A DNA stretch of 64,000 bases, from positions 1 through 64,000 of the forward strand of contig CAVJTH010000007.1 of the NCBI GenBank assembly GCA_963652365.1. Reading direction: 5' to 3'. Position numbers and translations under genes: made by a program. Of the stretch, positions 8,097-16,119 are shown piece after piece. Positions within the stretch are counted from its first letter, which is position 1. Each line of letters begins with the position of its first letter. Origin of the DNA: Hallerella sp963652365 (GTDB lineage: Bacteria; Fibrobacterota; Fibrobacteria; Fibrobacterales; Fibrobacteraceae). The notes beneath the pieces were generated by a model, which saw only the letters and a program-made list of their open reading frames with translations, was not told the origin of the DNA and searched no databases.

Positions 8097-8783
8097 ATGG
8101 AAAAGACGGAAGACCTGGAATTTGCCAAGCTGGACCTGGATCGCGAAAATCGGACGGGATTCCCCGAGGTCGTTTTTTGTCAAGGAAAAGCGGACGGGCA
8201 TCTTGTCCAAATCTGCAAGACATTGCTAGAAAAAAATGGCAAGGTGCTTGGGACGCGCGCTTCGACGGAACAGGCCAAAATGCTGCAAAGCGAGCTTGGA
8301 AAAAATGTGGAATATGACAGCGTCTCTCGGCTCTTGAAGATTCGTGGCGAATTTTCGGGGGTTCAGGAAGGAATCGGAAACATCGCGGTTTGCTCGGCAG
8401 GAACCGCGGATATCCCTGTCGCGGAAGAGGCAGCCGGAACGGCGGAATATCTTGGCGGAAAGGTACATCGATTCTTTGACATCGGCGTTGCGGGGCTCCA
8501 TCGCCTCTTGGACAAGGTGGATGAAATTCGAAAAGCGAATGCCGTCATCGCTGTTGCCGGAATGGAAGGGGCCTTGGCGTCTGTCCTGGGAGGCCTTGTC
8601 AAGGTTCCGGTAATCTGCGTCCCGACTTCGGTGGGTTATGGGGCAAACCTGAATGGAATATCCACACTGCTTTCGATGATCAATTCCTGCGCGAACGGCA
8701 TTTCGGTCGTCAATATCGACAACGGATTCGGCGCGGGATACATCGCGACACAAATCAATCGCCTGGCGGAAGGTATCCGATGA
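8097..8783 (+). CDS. larB: LarB-type carboxylase/hydrolase (AIR carboxylase fold)
   Basis: The 228-residue protein matches LarB, which carboxylates and hydrolyses nicotinic acid adenine dinucleotide in the first step of NPN synthesis. The C-terminal half has the PurE-like pattern: AVAGMEGALASVLGG near residue 155, VPTSVGYGANLNG near 178, then NIDNGFGAGY. The N-terminal half contains FPEVVFCQGK and AEEAAGTAEYLGG. The ATG at 8097 follows GAGG. It begins 9 bases after larE and overlaps larC by 4 bases, so the three are one transcript. Confidence 0.9.
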   Translation: MEKTEDLEFAKLDLDRENRTGFPEVVFCQGKADGHLVQICKTLLEKNGKVLGTRASTEQAKMLQSELGKNVEYDSVSRLLKIRGEFSGVQEGIGNIAVCSAGTADIPVAEEAAGTAEYLGGKVHRFFDIGVAGLHRLLDKVDEIRKANAVIAVAGMEGALASVLGGLVKVPVICVPTSVGYGANLNGISTLLSMINSCANGISVVNIDNGFGAGYIATQINRLAEGIR

Positions 8784-10078
8784 AAAGTCTTTATCTTGAA
8801 TGCAATTCTGGAATCAGCGGAGACATGGCCGTTGCCGCAATGATAGGTCTCGGTGCGGACAGGGATGCCTTGCTGAAAACACTGGAGACGATTCCCGTGG
8901 AAGGTTTTCAGGTCAAGATTTCCCACGTCCAGAAATGCGGAATCGACTGTTGCGATTTCGATGTCGTCCTGGATGCGTCGCACGAAAATCACGACCATGA
9001 CATGGAGTTCCTTTTTGGGAAGGAACATCGTCACGAACATCCCCATCATCACGAGCATCACGAACATCGCGGACTTCGGGAAATCAATGAAATTCTTCAG
9101 AAAACGGAAATGTCGGAAAATGCCCGAACGCTCGCCGAAAGGATTTTCGAGATCATCGCCCGGGCAGAGAGCAAGGCGCATGGAATTCCTGTGGAGCGCG
9201 TCCATTTTCACGAAGTCGGCGCGGTCGATTCCCTTGTCGATGTCATCGCTCTTTCCGTATGCCTGGAAGACTTGAAGGAAAAGTTCCAGATTCAAGAAGT
9301 CTATGTGCCGTTCCTTTGCGAAGGGCGTGGGACCGTTCGCTGTGCGCATGGAATCTTGCCGATTCCCGTTCCCGCGGTCACGAATATCGTGCAGGAAAAT
9401 GCGCTGAAGCTTTCCTTTATCGATGAGGAAGGAGAATTCGTCACGCCGACGGGAGCCGCCTTTGCCGCTGCGGTAAAGACCGGGGATCGGTTGCCGGATA
9501 GGTTTGAAATTTGCAAGGTCGGGCTTGGCGCCGGAAAGAGAACTTACAGCCGCCCGAGCATTTTAAGAGCGTTTCTCGTCGAAGAACTTCCTTCCGAAAA
9601 CTCCGACGAAAAACCTTCTTTCCTGAACGACAGGGTTTTCGAGCTGAACACGAACATCGACGACTGCACCGGTGAAAACCTGGGATTTCTTTCGGAACTC
9701 CTTTTGCAAAATGGCGCGTTGGATGTGACGTTTACACCGTGCTTCATGAAGAAGAATCGCCCGGCGAACATGCTCACGGTTCTGTGCAAGGCGGAAAATC
9801 TGAAGTCCCTGGAAGAGCTTGTCTTTCTGCATACGACGGCGATCGGAATCCGTATTTCGGAAAGGGAGCGCGTCGTCTTGCCGCGGACAGATGTCTCCGT
9901 TCCGACGGAATGGGGGAATGTTCGTGTCAAAGTCGTCCGAATCGGCGAAGTTCGAAAAATCTATCCCGAATACGAAAGCGTCAAGGCGGTGAGCCTGGAA
10001 AGAGCCTTGCCGTTCGATGCCGTCTATCAAAAAGTTTTCGGCATTGCTGAAAAGTTTCTAGACGAAAATCAACCATAA
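8780..10078 (+). CDS. larC: LarC-type nickel insertase, single frame
   Basis: The 432-residue protein belongs to the LarC (former DUF111) family, which inserts nickel into the thiolated pincer nucleotide in a CTP-dependent reaction. It starts MKSLYLECNSGISGDM, the family N-terminus with conserved GISGDM. Residues about 70-95 are extremely His-rich (ENHDHD, then HRHEHPHHHEHHEH), a likely nickel-binding stretch. HFHEVGAVDSLVD near residue 150 and TNIDDCTGENLGFL near 290 are family hallmarks. In Lactobacillus the gene is split and joined by frameshifting; here it is one uninterrupted frame. Confidence 0.93.
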   Translation: MKSLYLECNSGISGDMAVAAMIGLGADRDALLKTLETIPVEGFQVKISHVQKCGIDCCDFDVVLDASHENHDHDMEFLFGKEHRHEHPHHHEHHEHRGLREINEILQKTEMSENARTLAERIFEIIARAESKAHGIPVERVHFHEVGAVDSLVDVIALSVCLEDLKEKFQIQEVYVPFLCEGRGTVRCAHGILPIPVPAVTNIVQENALKLSFIDEEGEFVTPTGAAFAAAVKTGDRLPDRFEICKVGLGAGKRTYSRPSILRAFLVEELPSENSDEKPSFLNDRVFELNTNIDDCTGENLGFLSELLLQNGALDVTFTPCFMKKNRPANMLTVLCKAENLKSLEELVFLHTTAIGIRISERERVVLPRTDVSVPTEWGNVRVKVVRIGEVRKIYPEYESVKAVSLERALPFDAVYQKVFGIAEKFLDENQP

Positions 10079-10098
10079 TTCAATCACGGAGGTCCAAT

Positions 10099-10476
10099 AT
10101 GGCTTGTTTGTTAGTTCCACTCGCAGAAGGAATCGCTGTTTCGGCGGTGAAGCGGGTCGCTTTGCGTTCCGGCAAGGAGTCGAGCGAAACGGTTCAAAAA
10201 ATAAGTGAAAAAGTGTCTGTCCTGGAAAAGATGCTCTATGGCGGAAGCTTCCTGCTTGCCGTGGAACATTTTTACCACGGAGAGCTGACAGTCGTTCCGC
10301 CTTTTCTGACCGCGATGGAATCTTCGGCGGAAACTGCGGTAATGCTCAAGGAAATGGCGACGAACGGCGTCGGAATGGCCGTCTTGACGACCGCCGTGTG
10401 GGCTCTGTGGCTCGGAGCGGGCGCTCTGAAGAAAAAACTCCTGCAACGGAAAAAGGCGGAAAGCCTATGTGCCTGA
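10099..10476 (+). CDS. Small membrane protein of the lar operon (125 residues)
   Basis: I do not recognise a named family. The ATG at 10099 has an excellent GGAGG site. Two hydrophobic segments are visible: residues about 48-72 (YGGSFLLAVEHF region) and about 95-115 (VLTTAVWALWLGAGAL), followed by a basic tail KKKLLQRKK. It follows larC by 20 bases and its end overlaps the next small membrane gene by 10 bases. The pair is therefore translationally coupled within the lar/DUF362 operon. A role in metal entry or in serving the DUF362 protein is only a guess from position. Confidence 0.75.
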   Translation: MACLLVPLAEGIAVSAVKRVALRSGKESSETVQKISEKVSVLEKMLYGGSFLLAVEHFYHGELTVVPPFLTAMESSAETAVMLKEMATNGVGMAVLTTAVWALWLGAGALKKKLLQRKKAESLCA

Positions 10477-10748
10477 TTCTTTCGGTTCTTGCGATGCTCG
10501 TCTATCTGGCTCTTTTCGTTTCCAAGTCCCGGCGGAATCTGGATTCGAAAAGCGCAAAGACGACGTTCCTCATGTTCCTGGGCGCAAGCCTCATGTGGAG
10601 CGTTGACGGTTTCGCGGCGGCGATGAACGGAGAAAGCTTTCTGGACTTGAGCCGGGAAGATCTTTTTCTCGGGCTGATCGTCGTCTGTGCGGGCAGCGCG
10701 TATTACATCGTTTCGCAAAAATTGAAAACAAAGGGAGATATCTTATGA
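10467..10748 (+). CDS. Small three-helix membrane protein of the lar operon (93 residues)
   Basis: The start is taken at ATG 10467, inside the end of the preceding gene; an in-frame start at 10398 would need a much larger overlap. The 93-residue product has about three membrane helices: MCLILSVLAMLVYLALFV, then TTFLMFLGASLMW, then LFLGLIVVCAGSAYYIV. No family is recognised. Its stop overlaps the start of the DUF362 gene (ATGA), which places it firmly in the same transcript. Confidence 0.75.
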   Translation: MCLILSVLAMLVYLALFVSKSRRNLDSKSAKTTFLMFLGASLMWSVDGFAAAMNGESFLDLSREDLFLGLIVVCAGSAYYIVSQKLKTKGDIL

Positions 10749-11812
10749 ACCTCAACGAGAAAGCAAAGGAAAATTCCATGCAAGGAACATACAGATTAAC
10801 GGGAATGGCCTCTGTTTCGGCGCTTCTTCTTTCGGCAGCGATCGCTTCGGCGGAAGTCAAGGACTACAAGACTTACGAGACAGATGACAAGAACGTTCCG
10901 GTCGTCTATTTCACGCGGGACATTTCTCCGGAAGGCCTAGTCAAGGTCTATAAGGCAATGGGCTGGAAGCCTCATGGAAAGGTCGGCGTGAAGATTAGCA
11001 CGGGAGAGCCTCCCGCGTCCAACTACCTTCGCCCATCTCTCATCAAGAACCTGGTGAAGGATGAACTCGGCGCGACCATCGTGGAATGCAATACGGCGTA
11101 CGGCGGCAGTCGGGCGTCCAGCGCGATGCATCGTCAGGTCGTCAAGGATCACGGATTTCTGGACATCGCCCCGTTCGACTTGCTCGACGAGGAAGATTAC
11201 ATGAAGATTCCGGTCAAGGGCGGAAAGAACCTGAAGTTCGACTATGTCGGAAGCCACTTCAAGAACTACGACTCTTACCTGGTGCTGAGCCATTTCAAGG
11301 GTCATGCGATGGGAGGCTTTGGCGGAGCGATCAAGAACCTTTCGATCGGATTCGGCAGCGGGGAATCCGCGAAGAAATCGGGCAAGGCTCTGATCCATAC
11401 GGCGGGTCGCGCCGATGCCGGAAGTTTCAGAAGCAGCTGGTTCGACTTGACCCAGGGCGACGAAAACCAGTTGAAGTTCCTGGAATCGATGGCGGAAGCG
11501 GCGAAAGGCGTCTGCGACTACATGGGAAACGAAAAGGGAATCGCTTTCGTGAACGTCCTGAACCGCCTGAGCGTCGATTGCGACTGTGACGGAAACCCCG
11601 AAGAACCCGACATGCACGACATCGGCATCTTGGCTTCGACCGACCCGCTTGCGATTGACCAGGCGAGCATCGACCTGGTCTTCACCGCGAAGGATTCCAA
11701 GAAGCTCGTGGAGCGCGTCGAGAGCCGCATGGGCCGCCACACGTTGGAACATGCCGCGGAAATCGGACTTGGAAAAGGCTCGAGAAACTACAGGCTTGTT
11801 GAAATTAAATAG
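10745..11812 (+). CDS. Exported DUF362 protein with a LarA-like residue pattern
   Basis: The 355-residue protein has an N-terminal signal-like segment (LTGMASVSALLLSAAIASA, cleavage near residue 36) and then a DUF362 domain. No ferredoxin motif is attached. His187 and Lys197 lie in HAMGGFGGAIK, and His129-Arg130 and His218 flank this motif. As I recall, LarA (lactate racemase) has His174 and Lys184 with the same spacing, Lys184 holding the nickel cofactor, plus an earlier His-Arg and a later His that binds Ni. LarA itself is absent, so this protein is the best candidate client of LarBCE. Export is puzzling, because the cofactor is made in the cytoplasm. The ATG at 10745 follows AGGGAG. The family call is firm; the NPN role is inference. 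Confidence 0.85.
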   Translation: MNLNEKAKENSMQGTYRLTGMASVSALLLSAAIASAEVKDYKTYETDDKNVPVVYFTRDISPEGLVKVYKAMGWKPHGKVGVKISTGEPPASNYLRPSLIKNLVKDELGATIVECNTAYGGSRASSAMHRQVVKDHGFLDIAPFDLLDEEDYMKIPVKGGKNLKFDYVGSHFKNYDSYLVLSHFKGHAMGGFGGAIKNLSIGFGSGESAKKSGKALIHTAGRADAGSFRSSWFDLTQGDENQLKFLESMAEAAKGVCDYMGNEKGIAFVNVLNRLSVDCDCDGNPEEPDMHDIGILASTDPLAIDQASIDLVFTAKDSKKLVERVESRMGRHTLEHAAEIGLGKGSRNYRLVEIK

Positions 11813-11844
11813 CCGATAAAAACAAAGAATTGGAGGCGCAACTG

Positions 11845-12273
11845 ATGAAAAAACTTTTGCTTTTGTTCGGTATTGCCTTGACGGCAAGTTCTTGCGCCTT
11901 TGCGGAAACTTCCGGGGATGGAGGAACCATGAAAATCAGCGTTTCGGACGGGAACGAGAAAATAGTCTATGAACTGAACGACAGCGAGCAGAGCAGGGCG
12001 CTTTTCGGCCAGCTTCCACTTGAAGTCCAGATCGAAGACTACGGCACGAATGAAAAAATCTTTTACCCAAAAGAAAAGCTTCCGTCAAGAAACGGGCTTG
12101 AAGGTTCAGGCGATTCTGGAACGCTGGCGTATTTTTCGCCATGGGGAAACGTCGTTCTGTTCTACGGAAAGTTCAATGAATATCCCGGACTCCTTATTCT
12201 TGGAAACGCTACCGGCGGTGCGGAAAACATAAAGGATCTTTCCGGCATCGTGAAGGTGGAAGAGGAAAAATAA
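11845..12273 (+). CDS. Exported cyclophilin-like fold protein
   Basis: The ATG at 11845 lies 8 bases after GGAGG. The signal sequence MKKLLLLFGIALTASSCAFA is probably cleaved after AFA, though Cys17 could also be a weak lipobox. The remaining 120 residues match the small cyclophilin-like domain (COG2164-type): KISVSDGNEKIVYELND, a Phe-rich GQLPLEVQIEDY, YFSPWGNVVLFYG, and LLILGNATGG. Its biochemical role is unknown. It lies between the DUF362 protein and the permease and is probably a periplasmic partner of one of them. Confidence 0.75.
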   Translation: MKKLLLLFGIALTASSCAFAETSGDGGTMKISVSDGNEKIVYELNDSEQSRALFGQLPLEVQIEDYGTNEKIFYPKEKLPSRNGLEGSGDSGTLAYFSPWGNVVLFYGKFNEYPGLLILGNATGGAENIKDLSGIVKVEEEK

Positions 12274-13188
12274 ATGTTGGAAACGATTCAGCGCGAAGCG
12301 GTCTATCTCTGGTTTTATCTTGACTTGCAGATTCGGGAAATATTCTGGTTCTGGGTCTTGGGAATCGTTCTCGGATCGTGCGTCTCGGTGTTCTTCAAGA
12401 ATTCGATTCACCTTTGGGCGGAGCGGATCGCCGGCAAGGTTCCCGGTATCTTGGCGATTATCGCGGCAAGCGCTCTTGGAATCGCTTCGCCGCTCTGCAT
12501 GTATGGAACGATTCCCATCTGTGCGGCCTTTGCGAAAAAAGGCGTCAAGGAAGATTTTCTCGCCGCGTTCATGATGTCGAGCGTCTTGTTGAACCCGCAG
12601 CTCATCGCCTACAGCGCGGCGCTTGGAACGGGGCTTCTGTGGACGCGGATCGTTTCCTGCTTTCTCTGCGGGATTTTCGCCGGAATTCTTGTCCGAATCT
12701 TTTTCCGTAAAAGTTCCGACAGGCATTTCTTCAATTTCTCGGGATTTGACGAACCGCAAAGTCGCGATACCGACCCGAATATCGCTTTGCGCTTCTTGAA
12801 AAACATCTGGCGCAATGTCCGCGCGACCGGTCCCTGGTTCTTGCTCGGAATCGCCTTGTCCGCCATTTTCCAGCGCTATGTTCCCGGCGAAGCGATTGGA
12901 AAGCTGTTTGGCGAAAACGAAGGCTTTGGAATCCTGCTCGCTGCCGGAGCGGGCGTTCCGCTTTACGTGTGCGGCGGCGGAACGATTCCGTTGCTTCTGG
13001 AATGGCTTTCGAACGGGATGAGCCATGGTTCGGCGGCGGCATTCATGCTCACCGGTCCTGCGACGAAAATCACGAATCTCGGGGCGCTGAAGACGGTTCT
13101 CGGGTTTCGAAACTTTGTCCTCTACATCGCGTTTGTCGTCCTGTTCTCGCTTTTTGTCGGCGGAATCGTCAATTTCGTACTTTTCTAG
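12274..13188 (+). CDS. ArsP_1/DUF318-type permease
   Basis: The 304-residue protein has about eight membrane helices and belongs to the predicted-permease family often called ArsP_1 (PF03773). The two halves each carry a loop motif: SPLCMYGTIPICAAF near residue 72 and YVCGGGTIPLLLEW near residue 231, then LTGPATKITNLGAL. The paired Cys in CMYGTIPIC and the Cys in YVCGGG could bind metal or metalloid. Related proteins export organoarsenicals or are linked to Cu/Zn. It directly follows the cyclophilin-like gene with no gap and ends the operon. Substrate is unknown; nickel or a cofactor-related thiol compound are possibilities from context only. Confidence 0.82.
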   Translation: MLETIQREAVYLWFYLDLQIREIFWFWVLGIVLGSCVSVFFKNSIHLWAERIAGKVPGILAIIAASALGIASPLCMYGTIPICAAFAKKGVKEDFLAAFMMSSVLLNPQLIAYSAALGTGLLWTRIVSCFLCGIFAGILVRIFFRKSSDRHFFNFSGFDEPQSRDTDPNIALRFLKNIWRNVRATGPWFLLGIALSAIFQRYVPGEAIGKLFGENEGFGILLAAGAGVPLYVCGGGTIPLLLEWLSNGMSHGSAAAFMLTGPATKITNLGALKTVLGFRNFVLYIAFVVLFSLFVGGIVNFVLF

Positions 13189-13281
13189 CAGGCGAAAAGT
13201 CGGGACGCCCCCAAGAAAAGTCCGTCGAGAATTTAATTTGCTACATTGGGTGGAAAACTGTTTCAAAGGATTTTTCTTACG

Positions 13282-14499
13282 ATGCAATTTCCTCCAGTGA
13301 AAGAACAGATGGATATTTTGCTCCGCGGCGTTGCGGAAATTATCCCGGCGGACGAACTCGAACAGAAGCTCCAGAAGTCTTACGATTCGGGCGTTCCTCT
13401 GCGGGTCAAGCTGGGTGTCGATCCGACGGCTCCGGACGTGCATCTCGGCCACACCGTCGTCATGCGCAAGCTTCGCCAGTTCCAGGATCTCGGACATACC
13501 GTTGTCCTGATCGTCGGCGACTACACGGCGCAAATCGGCGACCCTTCCGGTCGAAACAAGGCGCGCCCTCGCCTTTCGCACGAAAAGGTTCTTGAAAACG
13601 CAAAGGAATACCAGCAGCAGTTTTTCCGCGTCGTCCGCGAAGACCGCGTCGAAATCCATTACAACGGCGAATGGTTCAGCAAGCTCCCGTTTTCCAAGGT
13701 CACGGAACTCATGGGGCAGTTTACCGTGGCGCAGATGCTCGAACGCGAGGATTTCCACAACCGCTATGCGTCGAACAGCCCCATCAGCCTGCACGAGTTC
13801 ATGTACCCGATGATGCAAGGCTACGACTCCGTCGCCATCCAAAGCGACGTGGAACTCGGCGGAACGGACCAGAAGTTCAATGTTTGCCGCGGTCGCGATC
13901 TGCAGATGTACGAAAAGATGCCGCTCCAGATTGGAATGTTCATGCCGATTCTGCTCGGAACGGACGGCAAGGCCAAGATGAGCAAGAGCCTCGGGAACTA
14001 TGTCGGGGTGAGCGAACCTGCCGACGTGATGTATCACAAGATTTACAACCTGGCGGATTCCATCGTCGCGAACTGGTTTGAACTTCTGACCGACGTCCCG
14101 ATGGCGGAAATCCAGAAGATGATGGCCGACATCCAGTCGGGAGCCCTCAACCCGAATGCCGCGAAAGACATCCTCGCGAAGGACATCGTTTCGCAGTATT
14201 ACGGCAAGGACGCCGCCGAAGCCGCAGCCGCAAAGGAAAGGGAAGTCCATAGCGGAAACGCGATTCCGTCCGACGCGAAGGAATGTTCCGTCTCGGCGGG
14301 AACCTACAAGGCTGTCGATCTTCTCGTCGAAATCAAGGCCTTTGCGTCCAAGGGCGAAGCTCGGCGAATGATCCAGAACGGCGGCGTAAGGATTTCCGGG
14401 GAAAAGGTTTCCGACCCGATGCTCGAATGTCGCATCCAGGGCGCAGACCAGCTGCTCGTCCAGGTCGGCAAGCGCAACTTCTTCAAGGTGAACTTCTGA
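13282..14499 (+). CDS. tyrS: Tyrosyl-tRNA synthetase
   Basis: The 405-residue class I synthetase charges tRNA-Tyr. The HIGH-type motif is HLGH at residues 54-57 and KMSKS is near residue 234. VGDYTAQIGDPSGR and a C-terminal S4 RNA-binding domain (VEIKAFASKGEARRMI, then GGVRISGEKV) are visible. It belongs to the longer TyrZ-like bacterial subtype. The start is placed at ATG 13282; the frame is open further up but without a better start. A TACATT box lies about 40 bases upstream. Its stop overlaps the next start (TGATG), so the PfkB and menaquinone genes are probably cotranscribed. Confidence 0.95.
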   Translation: MQFPPVKEQMDILLRGVAEIIPADELEQKLQKSYDSGVPLRVKLGVDPTAPDVHLGHTVVMRKLRQFQDLGHTVVLIVGDYTAQIGDPSGRNKARPRLSHEKVLENAKEYQQQFFRVVREDRVEIHYNGEWFSKLPFSKVTELMGQFTVAQMLEREDFHNRYASNSPISLHEFMYPMMQGYDSVAIQSDVELGGTDQKFNVCRGRDLQMYEKMPLQIGMFMPILLGTDGKAKMSKSLGNYVGVSEPADVMYHKIYNLADSIVANWFELLTDVPMAEIQKMMADIQSGALNPNAAKDILAKDIVSQYYGKDAAEAAAAKEREVHSGNAIPSDAKECSVSAGTYKAVDLLVEIKAFASKGEARRMIQNGGVRISGEKVSDPMLECRIQGADQLLVQVGKRNFFKVNF

Positions 14500-15458
14500 T
14501 GACAGGCGACACCCTGATCCTGGGGCTGAACCCGACGTGGCAGCGACTCTTCCTTGTCGATGAATTTAAACCCGGAGAGGTCAACCGTCTTTCCCGTGTC
14601 GAGGAATTCGCGTCGGGCAAGGGCATCAACTGCGCTCGCGTACTTCGGGTCCTTGGCGGGGACTTCATCCTCTCGCACTTTCTAGGCGGCGACCGCAGCG
14701 TGTCCATCTGCGACGAAGTCGCCGCGGCGGGCATCCGGCAGATTCCCATCTGGATCGGGGCTCCGACACGAATCAGCACGACGATCATGAGCAAGGGCGA
14801 CACCACGGAACTCATCGAACCGTCGCCGAAGATCACGGAATCCGAGAACAGGGATTTCTTGCAGACGATAGGAGAAATCTGGAGCGACGTGACAAATGTC
14901 GTCCTCTGCGGATCGCTCCCTCTCGGCTTCCAGCTGGAAAACCTGTCCAAGCTGGATCTGACGGGAAAGCGTCTCTTTATCGATGCGATCGAAGGCTTTG
15001 ATACGTGGCTGGAATCCGGCGTGGAGCTTCTCAAGATCAACCTGTCCGAATACTGCAAGCTCTTGCAGCGCTTCGGCATCCCGCAGATAACGTCGAGCCC
15101 CCAGTTCTGGAAGATGACCGCATCGACGCTTCTCGAACGGCTGCCGATTGGAAATCTGGTCGTCACCGACGAGGACGCGCCCATTCATGTGTTTTACCAG
15201 CAAGAAGGAAAGTTCATGGGGCTCAGCGTCAAGCCGCCAACCGTCAAGCTGGTAAACGACATCGGCGCGGGCGACGCGTTCCTCGCCGGCTGGCTTGCCG
15301 CGGATTTCCTGGGGCTTCCCATTTCGGATCGCCTGGCAAAAGCCGCCGCGGTCTCCGCGGCTCGCTGCGAAGTCGATCGCCCGTGGAACATCGACCTGGG
15401 ACGCGTTTCCGCCCTGGAATCGGAACTCCTTCCCCTGGTCGAAAAAATTGCGGATTGA
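14499..15458 (+). CDS. PfkB-family sugar kinase (1-phosphofructokinase-like)
   Basis: The 319-residue protein starts MTGDTLILGLNPTWQR and continues with SGKGINCARVL, the GKGxN sugar-binding motif of FruK/tagatose-6-phosphate kinases. The C-terminal active-site signature DIGAGDAFLAGW near residue 253 carries the catalytic Asp. The family phosphorylates a sugar or sugar phosphate with ATP. No phosphotransferase genes are adjacent, so the substrate cannot be named. The gene overlaps tyrS by one base and is followed at once by mqnB, an arrangement that suggests coupling rather than a shared pathway. Confidence 0.85.
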   Translation: MTGDTLILGLNPTWQRLFLVDEFKPGEVNRLSRVEEFASGKGINCARVLRVLGGDFILSHFLGGDRSVSICDEVAAAGIRQIPIWIGAPTRISTTIMSKGDTTELIEPSPKITESENRDFLQTIGEIWSDVTNVVLCGSLPLGFQLENLSKLDLTGKRLFIDAIEGFDTWLESGVELLKINLSEYCKLLQRFGIPQITSSPQFWKMTASTLLERLPIGNLVVTDEDAPIHVFYQQEGKFMGLSVKPPTVKLVNDIGAGDAFLAGWLAADFLGLPISDRLAKAAAVSAARCEVDRPWNIDLGRVSALESELLPLVEKIAD

Positions 15459-15459
15459 C

Positions 15460-16119
15460 ATGGACAGGTCCAAGACGCTGTTAGCGGTTCCGTCGCCGAT
15501 GGAGTGGAAGGTTCTCTATCCGAAAGAGCCGTTTGGCAAGACGGTAGAGCGTCCGCTAACACTAAACTCTCGGTTCGATGCGGCCTGCCTGGGGATCGGG
15601 CTCGTGAATTTTGGCGGGCACCTGGCGAAACTCCTGCTTCGAAAAGAATATTTTCGCGTGATCGTCGTCGGCATTGCCGGCGCGCTTCCCGGGAGCGGGC
15701 TTTCCCTTGCGGACACGGTCCGTGTCGATGAAGAGTGCGTGGGAGACGAGGGCTATCTCCATTCGGATACCTTCAAGCCGTATTTTCGCCGACCGAACAT
15801 CCTGCGGGCTTCGCCGTTTCGCAAGGCGCCTCCGCAAATCGCTTCCCTTTCGGGTGTTCGAGGCGTTTCCGTCAACACGCTGACGGCGAGTTCCCAGATC
15901 CTGGAATGTCGGGCCCGATTCTTCGGGGCGAAAATCGAGGCGATGGAAGGCGCTTCCGCCTTTGCCCTTGCGAACGCGATGCATGTCGAAGTCTTTGAAA
16001 TTCGCACGATCAGCAATTTCACGGGTGACCTGGACGAATCGAAGTGGAACTTGCGCCATTCTCTCCGCGGTCTTGCCAGGAACATTCTCGAACCGATGAT
16101 TCTGGACGGTGCAACGTGA
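15460..16119 (+). CDS. mqnB: Futalosine hydrolase
   Basis: The 219-residue protein is a nucleoside phosphorylase-like hydrolase. Family sequence includes VVGIAGALPGSGLSLADTV near residue 68 and MEGASAFALANAMH near residue 165 (MEGA-type purine/ribose pocket). MqnB removes hypoxanthine from futalosine in the alternative menaquinone pathway. The assignment rests on this fold plus the overlapping mqnD gene. The start at ATG 15460 follows the kinase stop by one base. The frame extends upstream, but that would run through the kinase gene. Confidence 0.85.
   Translation: MDRSKTLLAVPSPMEWKVLYPKEPFGKTVERPLTLNSRFDAACLGIGLVNFGGHLAKLLLRKEYFRVIVVGIAGALPGSGLSLADTVRVDEECVGDEGYLHSDTFKPYFRRPNILRASPFRKAPPQIASLSGVRGVSVNTLTASSQILECRARFFGAKIEAMEGASAFALANAMHVEVFEIRTISNFTGDLDESKWNLRHSLRGLARNILEPMILDGAT

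Noticed and set aside
12106..14250. 714-residue frame opposite the permease and tyrS
   Set aside because: It is rich in Arg, His and Asp and crosses gene borders of certain genes. It has no start context or domain.
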